NCBI RefSeq assembly: GCF_041053105.1
Contig: NZ_CP163444.1
Location: 6,418,501-6,482,500 of the forward strand
Direction of reading: 5' to 3'
Origin: Streptomyces sp. R44
Lineage (GTDB): Bacteria; Actinomycetota; Actinomycetes; Streptomycetales; Streptomycetaceae
DNA: 64,000 nucleotides
Every line of letters begins with the position of its first letter. Positions within the stretch are counted from its first letter, which is position 1. The notes beneath the pieces were generated by a model. It was not told the origin of the DNA. It did no database searches and saw only the letters and a program-made list of their open reading frames with translations. Of this stretch, positions 55,375-64,000 are shown piece by piece. Position numbers and translations under genes: made by a program.

Positions 55375-55784
55375 AGGCAGACCTCCTCGTTCGGGGGATT
55401 GATCTCCTCGACGTCTATCGGGGAGGCCTCTCCCTTCGGCGGCTGCGGGTGCTCATCGAGTACCTACCGCCGGAGAGCGCGACGAAGACGGCCATGCGGA
55501 ACGCATTGCCGGATGGTGCGGAGCCGGCAGGCGAGTACCGCCCGGACCTGGCGCCGTGGAGCTCCGTGGAGATGCTCCTCGCAGAGATCAAGGATCAACT
55601 CGTCCTGTCTCGGATGGTCGCTGTGGCGGCTGCCGGCGGGAAGCCGGGCGATTTCAAGCCCACCCCGCGACCGGGAATCCCACCCACTGCATCCGGGGGC
55701 CGACGACGGCTCACCGACGACCAGCGCCGCGCGCTTGACCCGCGGCTGAGAGCTCAGCCGAAGGAGGCGACCGATGGCGACTGA
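55057..55784 (+). CDS. Tail assembly chaperone, long form by -1 ribosomal slippage
   Basis: 0-frame codons 1-91 (to 55329) followed by the -1 frame from 55329 (VWGTIQVLADHAEALEADLL and DVYRGGLSLRRLRVLIEYLP) to the stop at 55784, about 242 residues in total. Equivalent of lambda gpGT. The -1 frame has no start codon or ribosome binding site of its own near the junction and carries conserved-looking sequence, so slippage is the natural reading. Overlaps the tape measure start by 11 bases. Confidence 0.82.
55323..55329 (+). other. Programmed -1 frameshift site GGGAAAG
   Basis: In the 0 frame it reads G-GGA-AAG, the XXXYYYZ phase required for tandem slippage. The same heptamer is used in lambda G/GT. 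No stable downstream pseudoknot was identified by eye. Confidence 0.85.
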
Positions 55785-58700
55785 CCTGGATATCGTCGGT
55801 ACCGCAGGTGTCGACGTCGTACCTGTGGCGCCGCGCTTTCATCAGAAGCTCCAGGCCGTAGTTATCCCCTCCGCTCAGCGTGTGGGAGACGAAGCGGGAC
55901 GCATCATCGGCGACCGCATGAGCGACGAGATTGCTCGACGTGTGGCGGCTGCTCTCCCGCAGGCGGTTCAGGCCGGCGGTCAGGCTGCACAGCGGCAGGC
56001 GAGTCGACAGGGTTCGGACACGGGTGGCGCCTTCGCTCGCTCGCTGCGGACGAAGCTCGAAGCGGCCTTCAAGGCCATGCCGAAGCTCGACATTCGCCTC
56101 TCCGACACAGGAGTTGACGCCGAGCTTGCTCGTCTCCGTGCTCGCATGGAGACGCTGGCAGGCAAGCGCATCGGCATCGACGTTGACGCTACGGCTGCTG
56201 AGGCTGAGATCCGCGCGATTGACGCAGAGCTGGAGCGGCTCGGGGCGTCGCACCCGAACATCGCCGTGAGGGCGGACACTGCGACGGCTCGCGCCGCACT
56301 CGCGGAGATCCGTGCCGAGATTGCGGCCATCGATGCGACGGAGGTGGACCTCGACGTCAACATCGACACGACCGGCGCCCGGTCTGCGCTGATGTCTCTC
56401 GGGATCCAGATGGCCGTACTCATGGCCATCCCGCTTGGCCCCGTCATCGCAGCCGGTCTCGGCGCCGTCGTCTCCATGGCGACTGCCGCGGGTGCGGGGG
56501 TCGGTGCGTTCGCCCTAGTGTCCGTCCCAGCAATCAAGGGCGTGGCGGAGGCGTTGAAGGCGCAGACAGCCGCGCAGGACGATGCTGCGAATGCTGCTCT
56601 TCGAGGCTCCGCAGCAACAGCGCGCGCAGCCTCCCAGGCAGCGTCGCAAGCACTCCAGCTCGCAGGCGCGCAAGCCTCCCTTGCGACGGCCCACCGCAAC
56701 GCGGAGCGCACGATTGTCCAGGCCAACCGGGCGATTGAGGACGCCGAACGGGCTCTTGCGCAGGCCGGCATCCGTGCCGCTGAGCAGCGACGCCAGGCGG
56801 CTGAGGCCGTTGAGCGGGCGGAACGTTCCCTTTCCGACGCCAAGCGTGACGCGCTCAAAGCCGAACAGGAGCTCACACAGGCTCGGGAGGCGGCTGCGAA
56901 GGAGCTCGCGGACCAGCGTAAGGAGCTTTCCGAGCGCCTTGAGGACTCGGGCCTCGACGAGCGAGACGCGGTCCTTCGTGTGAAGGAAGCGCACGAAGAG
57001 CTCGCCAAGGTCATGAAGGACCCGAAGGCTACGCAACTTCAGCGTGACCGTGCGCAGCTCGCGGCCGACGAGGCGGATCGCAACCTCAAGAAGCAGCGAG
57101 ACGAGATCAAGGATCTCCGCGCAGAGATCGCCCGTCAGACAACGGCCACCGTCGACGGGGCCGACCAGGTGGTACGCGCGCAGGAGCGAGTCACCGACGC
57201 CCAGCAGAAGGTGAAGGACGAGGCGAAGGCGCTTGCCGACGCCCAGAAGGCTGCGGCCCGCACTCAGGTGCAGGCGGCGCAGGATCTTGCCGATGCTCAG
57301 CGTCGCGTGGCGGACTCCGTCGAGAACGCCTCGAACGCGCAGGTGGCGGCTGCGGAGGCCATTGCGGCTGCGGAACGTGGCGTAGCAGCTGCCCGGCTGT
57401 CTGGCGCCTCCGCGACGTCGACGGCGATCACGAAGCAGCAAGAGTACGAACGAGCACTCGCCAAGCTGACGCCGGCGCAACGCGAGCTGTACGACTCGAT
57501 CGCCGGTCCAAAGGGCATCAAGACCGCCTTCAAGGATTGGGCGACGGCCCTTCAGCCCCAGGTGCTCCCCATCTTCACTCGGGGCGTCGACGGGGCGAAG
57601 GCATCGCTGCCGGGCTTGACGCCGCTCGTCGTCGGTGCCGCGAGCGCGATCCAGACGCTCATGGACAAGGCCTCCGCTCAGTTCAAGACACCGTTTTGGC
57701 AGGGCTTCAAGGCAGACCTGAAGGACAACGTCGAGCCCGCAATCGTGGGATTCGGAGTGGCCTTCGGGAACGTCATCAAGGGGCTCGCCGGCATCATCGA
57801 CGCATTCCTTCCACACATGGACGGCATCGCGCGAAGGTCGGACTCGATCACTGCGCGGTTTGCCAAGTGGGGGACGAGCCTGAAGGGTTCGCCCGACTTC
57901 GAGCGCTTCCTTCAGTACGTCAAGGAGACGACTCCCGGGCTCAGCGCGTTTCTGCGCGAACTCTTCGCGGCGCTCTTCGACGTCATGTCGGCTCTCAGCC
58001 CCGTCTCTGCGACCCTCTACGCGACACTCACGCCTGTTCTGAACACCATCTCGTGGCTCGCTACAAACGTTCCTGAACTCGTCGTGACCCTGTGGGCGAT
58101 GTGGGCGGCGCAGAAGGCCGTGGCCATCGGAATGGCGGCGTTCGCGGCGGCAATGACGCTCTACCAGAGCGTCATAATCCTCGCGACGATCGCGACGTCC
58201 GGATGGGCGGTAGCCCTGAACGCGACGGGCATCGTCCCGATCATTCGGGCAATCGTGCTCGTGGTGGGACTCCTCGTTGCGGCAGTGATCTACGCTTATA
58301 ACCACTGGGATTGGTTCCGAGTCACCGTTGACACCGTGGCATCTGCCATTGGGACGGCGATGTCGTGGCTCTGGGACAACATCCTGAAGCCTGTCTTCGA
58401 CGGCGCGTGGTGGCTGATTAAGAAGGTCGGCGACATCGCCGTTTGGCTGTGGGATAACGCACTCAAGCCCACCTTCGGATTCATCGGCGAGGCGGCACAG
58501 ATCCTCTTCACCGCCCTCGTGACGTTCTTCCTCCTGCCCGCCTATCTGGCGATCAAGGCGCTCGGGGCGATCGGTCTGTGGCTGTGGGACAACGCGCTCA
58601 AGCCCGCCTTCGACGCCATCGCCGAAGGCGCAGAGTGGCTGTGGGAGAACTTCCTTCGGCCTATCTTCACGTGGATTGGCGACAAGGCTACGTGGCTGTA

Positions 58701-60528
58701 CGAGAAGGCAATCAAGCCTGCTTTCGGTGAGGCGAAGAAGACCTTCGACGCTCTCGGCGAGGCGGGCAAGTGGCTGTGGGACGAGATCCTCGAACCCATC
58801 TTTACTTGGATCGGTGACAAGGCTGGGTGGCTGTATGACGAGGCTATCAAGCCCGCCTTCGACAGCATTATGGACGCCGTCGACGCCGTTTCGAAATCCT
58901 TCGAAGACGGCAAGAACGCAATCGGTAAGGCGTGGGACCAAGTCCAGGAGATCGCGAAGAAGCCCGTCAAATTCATTTTGGACCATGTGTACAACGGGGG
59001 AATTGTCCCTCTCTGGAATCGCGTAGCCGACATCACCGGCGCGGACAAGCTGAAGCCGCTTGATCTTCGCGGATTCGCCCGAGGAGGCATCCTCCCGGGC
59101 CAGTCGACGTGGAGGCAGGGGGACGACCAGCTCGTCCCGATGCGTCGCGGTGAAGGCGTCTACGTCTCCGAAGCGATGCGTGACCCCTACGAGCGCGCCC
59201 GCCTTCATGCCGTCAACAAGGCGGCCATGAATGGTCAGTCGCTCGGGCAGTTCCAGGGTGGCTACGCAGAGGGCGGCATCGTCGGATGGCTGAAGGACAA
59301 GGCGGGCGATCTCACCGACTTCTTCAGTAACCCGCTCGACGTCTTCCGTGACGCGAAGAACATGGTCGCGGACCAGATGAAGAGCATCCTCACCAACCCT
59401 TGGGCGCGCGAGATTGCCAAGATGCCTGGGCGCATGCTCGACGGCCTGAAGGACAAGGCGCTCGACTTCTTGGGCTTCGGCGGAGGCGAAGCCGGGGGAA
59501 GCGGCGCGTGGGTCCGCCCGGTCAACGTTCCGTTCGGCACCCCGTTCGGTAAGCGCGGCCCCATGTGGTCGTCTGGGCGTCACACGGGTCTCGATTTCCC
59601 GGCAGCCGTCGGCACCGCTATCCACGCTGTGGCCGGCGGACGCGTCTCCATGGCGCAGGGAGGCGGACCTTACGGCCTCCACGTGATGATCAATCACGGC
59701 AACGGCTTGTCGTCGCTGTACGCCCACATGTCCGGGATGCTGACCGAACTCGGTAAGACGGTCCAGGCCGGCGAGACGATCGGAAAGGTCGGTGCGACCG
59801 GCAACGTCACCGGTCCCCATCTCCACTTGGAGGCACGGAAGAACGGCACTGCCGTCGATCCGATGCCGTATCTGACGCGTGGCGGGGGCGGAGGCGGCTC
59901 CGGCGTCGAACGCTGGCGGAACGTCGTTCTTCAGGCACTCCGGATGACCGGCAACCCCGCGCAGTACGCGGACCTCACCCTCCGACGGATGAACCAGGAG
60001 TCGGGCGGTAACCCCGAAGCTGTCAACAACTGGGACGTCAACGCGAAGAATGGGACGCCGTCGGTAGGCCTCATGCAGGTCATCAAGCCGACGTTCGAAG
60101 CGTGGGCCGGCCACATGCGCGGCGTCGGGCCGAAGCTCTTCGGTGTCTCGACGAATCCCCTGGCCAACGTCTACTCGTCGATGCGCTACGCCATGGGTCG
60201 CTACGGCAACCTCCCGAATGCCTACAACCGCCCTGGCGGTTACGCGACGGGTGGATTCCCTGGCGTCGGCGAGCTGGCGTGGGTGGGCGAGAACGGCCCT
60301 GAGCTCGTTCGTTTCCTCCACCCAACGCAGGTCTACAGCAACTCGGACTCAATGGCCATGGTCCGCCAGGCCGCGACGCTCCAGGCCGGCGCAGGACGCC
60401 CGACCCAGCTCCAGGCCGACGTGCATGTCTACGTCGGTGACCGCGAGATCACAGACATCGTCGACACCCGGATCGAGCTCCGGGACGCGGAACTTGTGAC
60501 CGCATCTACCTACGGAAGGAACACCTGA
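55774..60528 (+). CDS. Tape measure protein with M23 peptidase and lytic transglycosylase domains
   Basis: 1584 residues. Coiled coil at about 270-600 (Ala/Glu/Arg-rich). Several membrane segments at about 770-870. Residues 865-1030 have seven WL(W/Y)(D/E)xx(I/L)xPxF repeats. An M23 metallopeptidase domain lies near 1268-1365 (HTGLDFPAAVGTAIHAVAGG, GNVTGPHLHLEA with zinc-binding His residues). A soluble lytic transglycosylase follows at about 1385-1490 (RMNQESGGNPEAVNNWDVNA with catalytic Glu, SVGLMQVIKPTFEAW). It sets tail length and opens the cell wall at infection. ATG at 55774 behind AAGGAGG. Confidence 0.92.
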   Translation: MATDLDIVGTAGVDVVPVAPRFHQKLQAVVIPSAQRVGDEAGRIIGDRMSDEIARRVAAALPQAVQAGGQAAQRQASRQGSDTGGAFARSLRTKLEAAFKAMPKLDIRLSDTGVDAELARLRARMETLAGKRIGIDVDATAAEAEIRAIDAELERLGASHPNIAVRADTATARAALAEIRAEIAAIDATEVDLDVNIDTTGARSALMSLGIQMAVLMAIPLGPVIAAGLGAVVSMATAAGAGVGAFALVSVPAIKGVAEALKAQTAAQDDAANAALRGSAATARAASQAASQALQLAGAQASLATAHRNAERTIVQANRAIEDAERALAQAGIRAAEQRRQAAEAVERAERSLSDAKRDALKAEQELTQAREAAAKELADQRKELSERLEDSGLDERDAVLRVKEAHEELAKVMKDPKATQLQRDRAQLAADEADRNLKKQRDEIKDLRAEIARQTTATVDGADQVVRAQERVTDAQQKVKDEAKALADAQKAAARTQVQAAQDLADAQRRVADSVENASNAQVAAAEAIAAAERGVAAARLSGASATSTAITKQQEYERALAKLTPAQRELYDSIAGPKGIKTAFKDWATALQPQVLPIFTRGVDGAKASLPGLTPLVVGAASAIQTLMDKASAQFKTPFWQGFKADLKDNVEPAIVGFGVAFGNVIKGLAGIIDAFLPHMDGIARRSDSITARFAKWGTSLKGSPDFERFLQYVKETTPGLSAFLRELFAALFDVMSALSPVSATLYATLTPVLNTISWLATNVPELVVTLWAMWAAQKAVAIGMAAFAAAMTLYQSVIILATIATSGWAVALNATGIVPIIRAIVLVVGLLVAAVIYAYNHWDWFRVTVDTVASAIGTAMSWLWDNILKPVFDGAWWLIKKVGDIAVWLWDNALKPTFGFIGEAAQILFTALVTFFLLPAYLAIKALGAIGLWLWDNALKPAFDAIAEGAEWLWENFLRPIFTWIGDKATWLYEKAIKPAFGEAKKTFDALGEAGKWLWDEILEPIFTWIGDKAGWLYDEAIKPAFDSIMDAVDAVSKSFEDGKNAIGKAWDQVQEIAKKPVKFILDHVYNGGIVPLWNRVADITGADKLKPLDLRGFARGGILPGQSTWRQGDDQLVPMRRGEGVYVSEAMRDPYERARLHAVNKAAMNGQSLGQFQGGYAEGGIVGWLKDKAGDLTDFFSNPLDVFRDAKNMVADQMKSILTNPWAREIAKMPGRMLDGLKDKALDFLGFGGGEAGGSGAWVRPVNVPFGTPFGKRGPMWSSGRHTGLDFPAAVGTAIHAVAGGRVSMAQGGGPYGLHVMINHGNGLSSLYAHMSGMLTELGKTVQAGETIGKVGATGNVTGPHLHLEARKNGTAVDPMPYLTRGGGGGGSGVERWRNVVLQALRMTGNPAQYADLTLRRMNQESGGNPEAVNNWDVNAKNGTPSVGLMQVIKPTFEAWAGHMRGVGPKLFGVSTNPLANVYSSMRYAMGRYGNLPNAYNRPGGYATGGFPGVGELAWVGENGPELVRFLHPTQVYSNSDSMAMVRQAATLQAGAGRPTQLQADVHVYVGDREITDIVDTRIELRDAELVTASTYGRNT

Positions 60529-60529
60529 G

Positions 60530-60694
60530 ATGCCAGACGAGCAGCCTGACAACCCGCCGACCGAGCCGACGGACCCGGAGCCTACGCCGGATCCGGAGCC
60601 GGAAGTCCCGGTCTACACGGCGCCACAGGTAGACCCGCCGGAGGACCCAACCACGCGTCCATCGCGGGGCGAACAGGGTGGTGACGGTGGATGA
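60530..60694 (+). CDS. Short Pro/Glu/Asp-rich phage protein
   Basis: 54 codons from ATG 60530, one base after the tape measure stop, to TGA 60694; the next gene starts inside its end (ATG 60691). Composition is dominated by P, E, D and T (PTEPTDPEPTPDPEPEVP), so it is disordered. Coupled on both sides. Function unknown; it may be a small virion linker or an assembly aid. Confidence 0.6.
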   Translation: MPDEQPDNPPTEPTDPEPTPDPEPEVPVYTAPQVDPPEDPTTRPSRGEQGGDGG

Positions 60695-62928
60695 GCGTAG
60701 CTGCCGCTAACCAACTCCTCAGCGCGAATGTCAGCGGAATAGAGACGGACGCAACGGGGTGGACGGCAGGGGCGAACACAACGCGGGCTCGCAGCACGGC
60801 GCGGTTCTATCAGGGAGCTGCGTCGCTGTCGTTGACCGCAACAGCGGCCGGCTCAGTGTCCGCCACTACGGCGGCTCGGGTGGCCGTCACGGCGGGGACG
60901 GAATATCAGGCCTACGCCTTCTTCGCGAACGCCGTGGCGGCTGCCGGCCGAGTGACGTCGGTGTCTATCGAATGGTACGCCGCGAGTACGGGCGGCTCTC
61001 CGATCTCCACATCGGCGGGAACCGGGACGACGCAGCCGAACACCACGTCGTGGGCCACCCCACCACCTCAGGTGACGGCCGTCGCCCCCGCGGGTGCACT
61101 CTTCGCCACAGTCACTTTGACGGTCACCGGCCTCACTGCCGGCGCCGTGGTGCACGCGGACACTATTGCGCTGGGTGTCCCTACTGTCTGGGCTGGGAAC
61201 CTGATCCCGTACAGCGTCGCCAGTGTGGAGGGGGACGCATCAGGCTGGACTGCCGAGCCGTCCACGACGGTAACGCGGACCACGACGGACTGTTGGGAGG
61301 GGTGGTACGGGCTTCAGATGACGGTCACCGGCACTGGTCCGCGTGGTGCCGCTCTGACGACCGGAGTCCCTGTGACCCCCGGCACCGAGTACACGGCTTG
61401 GTCCATGTTCAAGAGCGTTGGTGCCAGCTCGACAGTGAACGTTGCCATCCGCTGGTACACAAGCGGCGGCACGCTGATCAGTACGAGTACGTCGGAGCCC
61501 TGGACGCTCACTGACGGCATCTGGGACCGAGTGGTCTGCGTCGCGACGGCACCTGCGACGGCTGCCACGGCAAAGCTCGTGCTCGTTGTCCCGACTACGG
61601 GTTTCTTGGGGCCGTGGATCTGCGACCAAATGGGCTTCCTGCCGTCGCAGGTAGTGGCCGGGTCGCTGCTCACCTTCCGCGAGCAAAGCATGGAGCTCTT
61701 GACACTGGCGTGGGAGGCGGAGTCTGGATGCACCGTCTCCCGTCCGCCAGTCGAACTGAGCACCGCTTTCGATGGCTTTGGATCCCTCCGCGTCGCGTCC
61801 ACTGGCACGGGGACGGCCACAACGTCCATGACCCGGAAGGTGCCCGTAAGCCCGCGGCAGTCGTATCGGTTTGCCCCGCGAGTTTGGCACGCTGCTATGG
61901 CGGTACCGGCTGAGGTTGACCTCGTGTACACCTGGCTGGACGCTTCGGACACCACCTTGTCGGTGGTCTACTCGCGGTGGACGCTGGGCACTTCAGCCGG
62001 GTGGTACTCGCCGGTTCGAAGCTCGCTGGCTCCTGACGGGGCTGCAAAGGTGAAGCTGTCGATTCGTTTCCGCAACGTGACAGCCTCGGATGTCTTCTTC
62101 GTCGACTCCATCACCTTCAGCCCCGGAGGACTGGCGGTGTACGCGGATCCGACGGCCACCGGATACGGCGTCGACATCAAGCTTCAGGGGCTCACGGACG
62201 GCACCTACACCCATTGGAGCCTCTCGCGATGGCTGGAGGACGGCACCGAAGAACCGGTACGCGGCCCGAGCGGCGACCTGACGTTGGTCTCCATCACGGG
62301 GGACCTTGCCACCGCACAAGACTACGAGGCGCCGCTTGGCGTGCCAGTCCGCTACCAGGTGCGTGTCTCCGCAGGAGCCAACTACCGAACGACCCCCTCT
62401 TTGTGGGTGACGATCCCCGAGCCTCCGACGACGGACATCGTCGTCAAGGACCCCGGTCAGCCGGCCAAACAAGGCACGTTCACTGTGTCCGAGCTCCCGC
62501 AGTGGACGAGGTCCGCACGACAGGCGGTTCACCAAGTCCGCGGACGGGCCCGACCCGTGGTGATCTCCGACGTTCGCCTCTCCCGCACGGGGACGCTCAC
62601 GCTGGTCACCGCTACGACCCGAGAACGCGACGCGTTGTGGTGGGTCCTGGAGGACGGGGCGACGGTCCTCATGCAATGGCCCTCGATCTGGGGCGAACGC
62701 GACGTGTACGTCCAAGTCGGGGACGTCACTGAGCAGCGCATCGTGCGATACGGCGAGTTCGGCGACCGCACATGGACGCTCACATTGACGGAGGTAGATC
62801 GCCCCGTCGGGGGCATGGCCGGATCCGCGGGACGCACGTGGACCACCGTCAGCACGGATCACGAGGACTGGACTGACGTTGCCACCACCTACGCCACTTG
62901 GCTCGACGTCTACACGGGGGTGTCCTGA
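60691..62928 (+). CDS. Minor tail protein with carbohydrate-binding-like repeats
   Basis: 745 residues. Three successive galactose-binding-like (CBM) modules of about 165 residues are visible, each with a (G/E)WTA...GxxSL(S/R) start, V(T/S)(A/P)G(T/R)(E/S)Y segment and a P(A)GA-(T/V)-A-(T/K)-(V/L) edge. The C-terminal 200 residues (RQAVHQVRGRARPVVISDVR, TRERDALWWVLEDGATVLMQ, RTWTLTLTEVDRP) resemble distal-tail or baseplate proteins. It probably binds the cell surface. ATGA overlaps on both sides. Confidence 0.8.
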   Translation: MSVAAANQLLSANVSGIETDATGWTAGANTTRARSTARFYQGAASLSLTATAAGSVSATTAARVAVTAGTEYQAYAFFANAVAAAGRVTSVSIEWYAASTGGSPISTSAGTGTTQPNTTSWATPPPQVTAVAPAGALFATVTLTVTGLTAGAVVHADTIALGVPTVWAGNLIPYSVASVEGDASGWTAEPSTTVTRTTTDCWEGWYGLQMTVTGTGPRGAALTTGVPVTPGTEYTAWSMFKSVGASSTVNVAIRWYTSGGTLISTSTSEPWTLTDGIWDRVVCVATAPATAATAKLVLVVPTTGFLGPWICDQMGFLPSQVVAGSLLTFREQSMELLTLAWEAESGCTVSRPPVELSTAFDGFGSLRVASTGTGTATTSMTRKVPVSPRQSYRFAPRVWHAAMAVPAEVDLVYTWLDASDTTLSVVYSRWTLGTSAGWYSPVRSSLAPDGAAKVKLSIRFRNVTASDVFFVDSITFSPGGLAVYADPTATGYGVDIKLQGLTDGTYTHWSLSRWLEDGTEEPVRGPSGDLTLVSITGDLATAQDYEAPLGVPVRYQVRVSAGANYRTTPSLWVTIPEPPTTDIVVKDPGQPAKQGTFTVSELPQWTRSARQAVHQVRGRARPVVISDVRLSRTGTLTLVTATTRERDALWWVLEDGATVLMQWPSIWGERDVYVQVGDVTEQRIVRYGEFGDRTWTLTLTEVDRPVGGMAGSAGRTWTTVSTDHEDWTDVATTYATWLDVYTGVS

Positions 62929-64000
62929 TGTACGCGGTCACGCCGGCGTTTCTGGCAGCCCTCGCCACGTCTCACCGCATGGTGGTGACTGTCGACGCCT
63001 ACTACGGCGGCGCGCTTGTGGCGTCGGGGATCCCCGTCGCAGACGGGTCCGTCACGGTGGACCGAGGGAGCAAGACACGACGCTCCCTCTCGCTCACCGT
63101 GGCGGATCCCGCCCTCCTGCCGTGGGACGCGAACGACACTCTCGCGGCCTACGGCCAGGAACTCGTGATCAAGCGCGGGATCCGATACCCGAACGGGGAC
63201 GAGGAGCTCGTCCCCCTTGGAACATTCCGGATCAACGAACCTGCGGGTGACACGCTCCTGGGCCCGGTGACGATCACGGGAACGTCGGCGGAAGCGGCGA
63301 TCATCGACGACCGGTTCCAGGCTCCGACGTCGAGCCGCGGATACGCCGGATGTTTCAGCGCGATCGACGCCCTGATCCATCAGACCCTTCCAACTGCCAC
63401 GGTCGTCAACCTGACGGCCGGCGGTCGGAATCCTGCCCTCGCCGTCGCACAGTGGGACGCCGGTGCGGACCGTTGGGACGCCATCGTTCAGATCGCAACG
63501 GCAATGCAAGCGGAAGTCTTCGTTGATGCTCTCGGCCGCTTCGTCGTTGCGGACCGTCCCAACGTGCTGAGCGGATCCGTCGCATGGGATATCGCGGAAG
63601 GCGAAGGCGGAACGCTGATGTCTTCGGCTCGAACGATGTCACGGGCGGGCGTTTACAACGCCGTGTTGGCGACAGGGGAAAACACTGCCGCTGGAACGGC
63701 TCCGGTTAGCGCCGTTGCGCGGGATACAAACCCGTTGAGCCCGACCGTTTGGGGTGGTCCTTTCGGGAAGGTCACAAAGACCATTTCGTCGCCTCTCTGG
63801 ACAACGGTGGCGGCATGCCAGGCGGCAGCCGATTACGCCCTCATCGAGGCCACGGCGCCCAACGTGCAAACGTCGATCAACTCCCTACCCAATCCCGCCC
63901 TAGACGCAGGCGACGTAATCCGCCTCATCCACGCCGGGCGGAAAGAGCTGTACCTAGTGCAGTCGCTCAATATCCCACTGACGGTCTCCGGGAATTTCGC
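62928..64000 (+). CDS. Minor tail protein (DUF5047-like), incomplete at window end
   Basis: 357 codons are visible and the frame is still open at the window edge, so the C-terminus is missing. Starts MYAVTPAFLAALATSHRMVV; then VASGIPVADGSVTVDRGSKT, WDANDTLAAYGQELVIKRGI, PLGTFRINEP, and later AVAQWDAGADRWDAIVQIAT. These match the DUF5047 tail proteins of actinophages that follow the distal tail gene. ATG at 62928 overlaps the preceding stop as TGATG. Confidence 0.82.
   Translation, partial: MYAVTPAFLAALATSHRMVVTVDAYYGGALVASGIPVADGSVTVDRGSKTRRSLSLTVADPALLPWDANDTLAAYGQELVIKRGIRYPNGDEELVPLGTFRINEPAGDTLLGPVTITGTSAEAAIIDDRFQAPTSSRGYAGCFSAIDALIHQTLPTATVVNLTAGGRNPALAVAQWDAGADRWDAIVQIATAMQAEVFVDALGRFVVADRPNVLSGSVAWDIAEGEGGTLMSSARTMSRAGVYNAVLATGENTAAGTAPVSAVARDTNPLSPTVWGGPFGKVTKTISSPLWTTVAACQAAADYALIEATAPNVQTSINSLPNPALDAGDVIRLIHAGRKELYLVQSLNIPLTVSGNF

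Larger units (their letters stand above)
39807..64000 (+). mobile_element. Siphovirus-type prophage, left part (continues past the window)
   Basis: Integrase at the left end, tRNA array, small early genes, then an ordered head-tail module: terminase, portal, MuF-type protein, scaffold, decoration protein, major capsid, connectors, tail tube, slippage-expressed chaperone, tape measure, minor tail proteins. All late genes are rightward and tightly packed. GC is a little lower than in the host. No gene in the visible part is obviously broken. Lysis, repressor and replication genes and attR must lie to the right. Confidence 0.93.

Noticed and set aside
1..64000. CRISPR array or retron
   Set aside because: Tandem repeats found are short, degenerate and without uniform spacers; no Cas, reverse transcriptase or msr/msd structure was seen.

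Overview
The window is about 70% GC, has dense short-spaced gene layout, many GTG/TTG starts, and families typical of actinomycetes (SARP regulator, SepF, DUF3159 and DUF6099 proteins, AfsR-like NB-ARC/TPR, UTRA and FadR GntR regulators). It reads as a Streptomyces chromosome interrupted at about 39.8 kb by a serine-integrase prophage that runs past the right edge. All assignments come from reading the sequence; no database search was made.

Region 1 (1-7.3 kb), housekeeping: KdpE-type response regulator, OB-fold protein, DUF3159 membrane protein, two TrkA-type K+ channel regulatory subunits facing an APC-family permease, and a TRAM-domain RNA methyltransferase. Region 2 (7.4-14 kb), accessory: a PD-(D/E)xK nuclease fused to an SF1 helicase, next to a frameshifted gene remnant; then an aminophosphonate-type locus (phosphonatase-like HAD hydrolase, UTRA GntR regulator, FAD oxidoreductase, OPA-type MFS importer) with a candidate operator. 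Region 3 (14.1-22.2 kb): a glycosyltransferase relic, a VOC-cupin fusion coupled to a DHFR-like reductase, a GNAT protein, a CMD-family protein divergent from a SARP/NB-ARC/TPR regulator, and an ECF sigma factor with a membrane partner. Region 4 (22.2-25 kb): a hydroxyproline-type catabolic set (DapA-family lyase, proline-racemase-family epimerase, FadR GntR regulator).

Region 5 (25-33.9 kb) is the main candidate for an undescribed system. It is a nine-gene leftward operon: PaaA-like diiron protein, radical SAM enzyme, acyl carrier protein, KAS II, FabI-type enoyl reductase, KAS III, alpha/beta hydrolase, Sfp-type phosphopantetheinyl transferase, AMP-dependent acyl ligase. The genes are mostly joined by ATGA/GTGA overlaps. 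It holds its own carrier protein, its activating enzyme, both condensing enzymes and one reductase, but no ketoreductase or dehydratase. That suggests a dedicated modified-fatty-acid pathway that borrows part of primary fatty acid synthesis. A PLP aminotransferase and a hotdog-fold protein diverge from it. Region 6 (36-39.7 kb): SepF-like protein, ATPase, MazG-like pyrophosphohydrolase, DUF6099 protein, a small coiled-coil protein, and a truncated F420-type LLM oxidoreductase that marks the prophage insertion point.

Region 7 (39.8-64 kb), prophage: integrase, an AT-rich hairpin, four tRNA genes (His, Thr, Arg, Pro) plus one tRNA-like element, small early genes, HNH nuclease, prim-pol-like protein, then a standard rightward head-tail module (terminase, portal, MuF-type protein, scaffold, decoration, major capsid, connectors, tail tube, slippage-expressed tail chaperone, tape measure with M23 and lytic transglycosylase domains, minor tail proteins).

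Two patterns recur across the host part. First, several genes start exactly seven bases after a -10-like TAnnnT box, suggesting leaderless mRNAs. Second, short tandem duplications sit at gene ends, often copying the stop codon region.
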